8,122 nt of DNA from Streptosporangiaceae bacterium. Lineage in GTDB: Bacteria > Actinomycetota > Actinomycetes > Streptosporangiales > Streptosporangiaceae. The stretch lies in NCBI GenBank assembly GCA_030040475.1, contig JASHTQ010000406.1, forward strand, positions 1-8,122, given 5' to 3'. This document shows, in pieces, positions 5,361 through 8,122 of the stretch (the first letter of the stretch is position 1; every line of letters starts with the position of its first letter). A program made the translations under genes and the position numbers. The notes below the pieces were generated by a model. That model did not search any database. It was not told the origin of the DNA and was given only the letters and a program-made list of their open reading frames with translations.

Positions 5361-6986
5361 TTACACCGCCTGGGGGAAGGTGAACACCCTGTCGGGATCG
5401 TAGGCGGCCTTGACCTGGGTCAGCCTGGCGTAGTTGGCGCCGTAGTAGGCCTGGCGCCAGTTGGCCAGGTCGGGGTCGATGTAGTTCTGGTACGCCTGGC
5501 CGCTGGCGTACGGCCGCATCGACTGCCAGAACGAGCGCTGCCAGGCGTGCTGGTTGGCGACCCCGGCGGCGGCCGCTCCCGGCGTCCAGCCGGTCGTGTA
5601 CTGGGCCTGGAAGAGCGAGTTGCGGTGGACGTACGCGGTGGCGCCCGGGGCCACCCTGTTGACCGCGCCGCCCATCGAGTCGAACGCGATCCCGCCCACT
5701 CCCCCGGCCGCGCCCGCCACCCGCTGCAGGCTCTGCACGCCGGACAGCAGGGTGGCGATGCCGCGGCTGCTCAGCGGCCGGGTGAAGAAGTCGGACTTGG
5801 CGTACTGCGAGGCCCTGGACAGTTCGCCCGCCGGGTTCTGGGTGGGCAGGTGGCACTCGTCCACGGTCAGGCTCGCGCAGCCGGCCTCGACCAGCATCGC
5901 GTGCAGCCAGGTGGTGCTCTCCAGGTACGGCGAGGACGGGTCGGAGCCGGCCGCCGCGTACAGCTTCTCCAGTTCGGCGGAGGCGTCGCTCACGCTGCCC
6001 AGGTAGGTGCCGCCGACCTGGATGGTCGGGGTGGAGCCGCCGGGCGCCGCGGCCAGGTGCACGTTCGACCACAGCGCGTCAGGGGCGTTCGGCGCCCAGG
6101 ACTGCCAGCCCGCGATCACGCTGGCCGCCTGCGACCACGGCCAGGACAGGAAGAACAGGATGATCTCGCCCGCGGGGTGCGTGCTGAAGGTGAACGAGGT
6201 GACCACGCCGAAGTTGCCGCCACCGCCGCCCCGGCAGGCCCAGAACAGATCCTGATCGGTGGCCGCGTTCGCCGTCCTGACTCGGCCGTCCGCGGTGACG
6301 ATCTCCATCGAGGTGACGTTGTCGCTGGTCAGGCCGTAGGCACGGGAGACCACTCCGACGCCGCCGCCGAGGGCGAGCCCGGCGATGCCGACCGTCGGGC
6401 AGGACCCGCCCGGCACCGCGCGGCCGCGGGCGGCCAGGTCGTTGTAGAAGTCGACGAGCCGGGTGCCCGCGCCGACGGTCGCGGTGCCGCCGCCGACGCT
6501 GACCCCGGCCATCCGCGTCACGTCCACGATCAGGCCGCTGGTGCAGGACCAGCCCGCGTAGCTGTGCCCGCCGCTGCGGGCCGCCACCGGGACGCCGTAC
6601 TTGCGCACGAACGCCAGGCAGGTCGACACGTCACCGGGGCCGGCGCAGTAGGCGATGCCGGCCGGGTGCAGGTAGTCGAAGCGCGGGTCGAACAGCCGCT
6701 TGGCCGTCGTGTAGTCGGCCTCGCCGGGGCGGACCAGCGACCCGGACAGGTCACGGGCCAGCGCGGACCAGTCCGCCGACGTCGGCGGCCCGCTGACGGC
6801 CTGCGGTGAGGAGGTGCCGCCCGGCGACCGCGCTCCTGCCGACGCGGCGCCCGCCGAGCGGGTGCCCGCCGCGGAGTCACCCGCCGACCGGGGCGCGCCG
6901 TTACCGCTGCATGCCGACAGCAGCGCTGCTCCGCCCGCCGCGGCCGCGAACTGCAGGAACGCTCGGCGTCCCGGTTCCTGGGCCAT
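5361..6986 (-). CDS. Exported FAD-linked oxidoreductase, berberine bridge enzyme type, Tat lipoprotein, 541 aa
   Basis: The N-terminus has a twin arginine (R7-R8, GRRAFLQF), a hydrophobic stretch and a lipobox LSAC ending at C26, so this should be a Tat-exported lipoprotein anchored outside the membrane. A Ser/Ala/Gly/Pro linker (about 27-70) follows. The PCMH-type FAD-binding domain (about 105-270) has RSGGHSYAG with H141 and GSCPTVGIAGLALGGG with C196, the two residues that attach FAD twice in this family. The substrate-binding middle follows, and the BBE domain closes the protein (about 497-541, NYIDPDL-NW...YYG-NY-RL...DP-RVF-FPQ). Family members oxidise sugars, alcohols or alkaloid-like and polyketide intermediates with O2, making H2O2; the substrate here is unknown. 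ATG 6986 has GGAAGG 7 nt upstream. The length fits the family plus the lipoprotein leader. It is divergent from a MarR gene with an operator array between them, so MarR control is likely. Confidence 0.93.
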   Translation of the reverse strand: MAQEPGRRAFLQFAAAAGGAALLSACSGNGAPRSAGDSAAGTRSAGAASAGARSPGGTSSPQAVSGPPTSADWSALARDLSGSLVRPGEADYTTAKRLFDPRFDYLHPAGIAYCAGPGDVSTCLAFVRKYGVPVAARSGGHSYAGWSCTSGLIVDVTRMAGVSVGGGTATVGAGTRLVDFYNDLAARGRAVPGGSCPTVGIAGLALGGGVGVVSRAYGLTSDNVTSMEIVTADGRVRTANAATDQDLFWACRGGGGGNFGVVTSFTFSTHPAGEIILFFLSWPWSQAASVIAGWQSWAPNAPDALWSNVHLAAAPGGSTPTIQVGGTYLGSVSDASAELEKLYAAAGSDPSSPYLESTTWLHAMLVEAGCASLTVDECHLPTQNPAGELSRASQYAKSDFFTRPLSSRGIATLLSGVQSLQRVAGAAGGVGGIAFDSMGGAVNRVAPGATAYVHRNSLFQAQYTTGWTPGAAAAGVANQHAWQRSFWQSMRPYASGQAYQNYIDPDLANWRQAYYGANYARLTQVKAAYDPDRVFTFPQAV

Positions 6987-7068
6987 CGCTGAACCTTCCG
7001 TTCTGTTAGCCCTAAGACGCCACCGGGCCGGGTCCAGTTGGCCCAGCGGAGTGAGCGCCGCGAAATAA

Positions 7069-7128
7069 GGTTGAGTAACTCAATGGTTGAGGGATATAGT
7101 TGAGTAGCTCAACCGTTGAGTAGGTCAG
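7069..7128. promoter_or_regulatory. Operator array: four TTGAG half-sites in two 29-bp units
   Basis: TTGAG begins at 7071, 7087, 7100 and 7116, with spacings of 16, 13 and 16 nt. This makes two tandem 29-bp units (7071-7099 and 7100-7128) that match at 18 of the first 21 positions. Each unit starts with a dyad: TTGAGTAACTCAA (7071-7083, a perfect palindrome around its centre base) and GTTGAGTAGCTCAAC (7099-7113, 6-bp arms around TAG). Each dyad is followed by a single half-site. The array lies between the divergent flavoenzyme and MarR genes. The dyad size suits a winged-helix dimer, so the neighbouring MarR protein is the likely ligand. Confidence 0.78.
7071..7100 (+). promoter_or_regulatory. 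Candidate housekeeping promoter of the MarR gene, embedded in the operators
   Basis: TTGAGT (7071-7076) and TATAGT (7095-7100) are separated by 18 nt, a fair match to the vegetative -35 and -10 boxes. The start of transcription would fall near 7107, about 50 nt before the MarR ATG. The -35 box is the first operator dyad and the second dyad covers the start site, so binding there would block transcription and give autoregulation. I could not identify an equally good leftward promoter for the flavoenzyme gene, although its promoter presumably overlaps the same AT-richer stretch. Confidence 0.5.
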
Positions 7129-7158
7129 GTAATGAGGAACGTCTGGGGGTGAGCACGG

Positions 7159-7629
7159 ATGAATGACCAGGAGGGCATGGCGGCAGGCGTCACGGCCGTG
7201 GCCGAGGACGACGACACGCTGAACCAGGAAATTCTGGACGTGCTCGCCGAACTTATCAAGCAGGCGCACGACCTCGGCCAGGGCGTCGCGTCAGGCTTCG
7301 GCCTGACCGGCAGCGACGCGATGGCGCTGGCCAAGCTCGACGCGCCGATGACGATGAAGGAACTCGGGCTGAAGCTGGGCTGCGACGCCTCCTTCGTCAC
7401 CACGATCGCCGACGCGCTCGAACGGCACGGCCTGGCCCGGCGGGAACCATCCCAGCGGGACAGGCGGAGCAAGAACATCGTGCTCACCTCGGAGGGCGTC
7501 TCGACCAGGGAGCGGATCCTCGGCGAACTGGCGGCCAGGGCGCCGTGGTGCACCGGGCTGGACACCGGCGAGCGCAAGTGCCTGCTCACGCTGATGCGGA
7601 AGATGCTTCGATCGCGCGGCGGGAGGTGA
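7159..7629 (+). CDS. MarR-family transcriptional regulator, 156 aa
   Basis: This is a small winged helix-turn-helix protein of normal MarR length. The DNA-binding part spans about residues 64-112: MTMKELGLKLGCDAS, then recognition helix SFVTTIADALERHGLA, then the wing RDRRSKNIVLTSEG with the family's D-R-R-K residues. Helices at about 18-48 and 113-150 should form the dimer interface. Three cysteines (C75, C131, C141) are present; C75 sits at a position often Cys in this subfamily, so redox sensing is only a possibility. ATG 7159 has GGGGGTG about 7 nt upstream. The gene is divergent from the FAD oxidase and points toward an MFS efflux gene 233 nt downstream. MarR proteins usually repress themselves and neighbouring enzyme or efflux genes until a phenolic or other small ligand binds. 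The TTGAG array upstream is the expected binding site. Confidence 0.93.
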   Translation: MNDQEGMAAGVTAVAEDDDTLNQEILDVLAELIKQAHDLGQGVASGFGLTGSDAMALAKLDAPMTMKELGLKLGCDASFVTTIADALERHGLARREPSQRDRRSKNIVLTSEGVSTRERILGELAARAPWCTGLDTGERKCLLTLMRKMLRSRGGR

Positions 7630-7734
7630 TTGTCACATCCTCGGGGTGCGGAACGTCATAACCGATGACAACTCAGGCGGGACGCCGTCCGTGCTACGGG
7701 AGGACACAAACGAGGGCCACTCGGGGAGAAGAAG

Positions 7735-7824
7735 ACGTGCCGGGCAGAGATACCACCGCCCGTTCGGCTAAATAAAAAAGATTTTTAAAAGACGTCCGCC
7801 CTGGTGACCGGGTTACGTGCCGGG
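7735..7824. repeat. 10-bp direct repeat flanking an AT-rich patch upstream of the MFS gene
   Basis: ACGTGCCGGG occurs at 7735-7744 and again at 7815-7824, exactly 80 nt apart on the same strand. Between them, 7769-7790 (TAAATAAAAAAGATTTTTAAAA) is almost pure A/T, with an AAAAA-GA-TTTTT dyad, in otherwise very GC-rich DNA. The patch could be an UP element, a bendable or easily melted promoter part, or a nucleoid-protein site. The repeated decamer could be a regulator site, but it may be chance. Confidence 0.4.
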
Positions 7825-7850
7825 GCTGTAGTTCAGCACGCTCGCATGTG

Positions 7851-7856
7851 AGGGAG
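7851..7856 (+). promoter_or_regulatory. Ribosome binding site supporting a TTG start for the MFS gene
   Basis: AGGGAG lies 6 nt before TTG 7863. An in-frame GTG at 7848 overlaps this site and has no ribosome binding site of its own, so TTG 7863 is preferred. Confidence 0.6.
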
Positions 7857-7862
7857 ATAGTT

Positions 7863-8122
7863 TTGTCTGCCACATCATCAGACACGGGGCAGCCGGTCAC
7901 GGCGGTCAGTGGCGCGGTCGCAACGGGCTCGCCGCCGCGACGGCTCGGGCTCGCGCTCGCCGTCATCGCCACGGCGCAGCTCATGGTCGTGCTCGACGCG
8001 ACGATCGTGAACGTCGCCCAGCCGCACATCCAGACCGCGCTCGGTTTCTCGGGCAGCAACCTGGAATGGGTCGTCAACGCGTACGCGCTGGCGTTCGGCG
8101 GGCTGCTGCTGCTCGGCGGGAG
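7863..8122 (+). CDS. MFS drug-efflux transporter, DHA2/EmrB-QacA type (N-terminal part, cut by window edge)
   Basis: Only the first 86 codons are present, with the frame still open at the right edge. After a hydrophilic N-terminus (1-27), membrane helix 1 (about 28-52) contains LMVVLDATIVNVAQPHIQ, the signature of the 14-helix DHA2 family of proton-driven multidrug exporters. SNLEWVVNAYALAFGGLLLLGG (65-86) begins helix 2, with the typical W-V-AY-L-FG-LLL-GG pattern. The protein should sit in the cytoplasmic membrane and export a drug or metabolite. The start is the TTG at 7863; GTG 7848 is an alternative adding five residues. The MarR gene just upstream on the same strand suggests regulation by it, and the exported compound may be related to the substrate or product of the nearby oxidase. 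Confidence 0.92.
   Translation, partial: MSATSSDTGQPVTAVSGAVATGSPPRRLGLALAVIATAQLMVVLDATIVNVAQPHIQTALGFSGSNLEWVVNAYALAFGGLLLLGG

Larger units (their letters stand above)
7630..7862. other. 233-nt spacer between the MarR and MFS genes; no gene seen
   Basis: No supported coding frame or strong terminator is visible. Bases 7655-7669 hold a perfect 5-bp dyad with a 5-nt loop (GTCAT-AACCG-ATGAC). TTGTCA (7630-7635) and TGACAA (7666-7671) form a wider inverted pair enclosing it. Neither is followed by a T run. No TTGAG operator like those at 7071-7120 occurs here. The length suggests that the transporter has its own promoter, but I could not assign boxes with confidence. Confidence 0.5.

Noticed and set aside
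5547..6809. Long plus-strand open frame of 420 codons across the FAD oxidase gene.
   Set aside because: It is antisense shadow coding with a low-complexity Arg/Gly/Ala translation; the minus strand carries the complete FAD/BBE protein.
7012..7269. Minus-strand 85-codon open frame across the MarR upstream region.
   Set aside because: It crosses the operator array and the MarR start, has no domain and no ribosome binding site, and is explained by chance.
7655..7669. Hairpin GTCAT-AACCG-ATGAC after the MarR gene as a terminator.
   Set aside because: The stem is only 5 bp with modest GC and no T run follows; it may be a protein site or chance.
7821..7865. GGGGCTGTAGTTCAG resembles the 5' end of a tRNA (acceptor strand and D-loop start).
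   Set aside because: The following bases give no 5-bp anticodon stem with a 7-nt loop, no T-loop GTTCRA and no matching 3' acceptor strand; the stretch instead carries the MFS ribosome binding site and start.
7694..8077. Minus-strand open frame of 127 codons across the MFS start.
   Set aside because: It overlaps the DHA2 membrane-helix coding on the plus strand and shows no recognisable domain or ribosome binding site.

Overview
The window is GC-rich DNA (roughly 70% by eye) with GTG and TTG starts, strong third-position GC bias and protein families typical of a high-GC actinobacterium, plausibly a filamentous one. The genus cannot be fixed from the sequence. I see no rRNA, tRNA, CRISPR array or insertion sequence.

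Region 1 (about 1-5259, all on the minus strand) looks like one five-gene signalling operon. In order of transcription it holds: (i) a receiver domain fused to an RsbU/SpoIIE-type PP2C serine/threonine phosphatase; (ii) a membrane CHASE3-HAMP histidine kinase whose start overlaps the phosphatase stop by 4 nt; (iii) a stand-alone Rcp1-like receiver overlapping the kinase stop by 8 nt; (iv) a cysteine-rich multi-zinc-ribbon protein 39 nt further on; (v) 7 nt later, a protein of unknown family with two copies of a beta-rich domain followed by a Gly/Pro/Phe-rich segment, which runs off the left edge. The first three would form a phosphorelay ending in protein dephosphorylation, as in general-stress or partner-switching systems. 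No anti-sigma kinase or STAS antagonist lies in the window, so the phosphatase's target is unknown. A match to the actinobacterial sigma-B-type promoter pattern (GTAT-N14-GGGTAT) lies just upstream of the phosphatase gene.

Region 2 (5361-6986, minus strand) is a berberine-bridge-enzyme-type FAD oxidoreductase with a twin-arginine lipoprotein signal and both residues expected for bicovalent flavin attachment. It should be an exported, membrane-anchored flavoenzyme.

Region 3 (6987-7158) is a divergent control region with four regularly spaced TTGAG half-sites forming two 29-bp units, overlapping a likely promoter. It separates the flavoenzyme gene from a rightward MarR-family regulator (7159-7629). 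After a 233-nt spacer with an AT-rich patch comes the start of a DHA2/EmrB-type MFS drug-efflux transporter (7863 onward, cut by the right edge). MarR regulator, exporter and oxidase probably form a small detoxification, resistance or secondary-metabolite module under MarR control.
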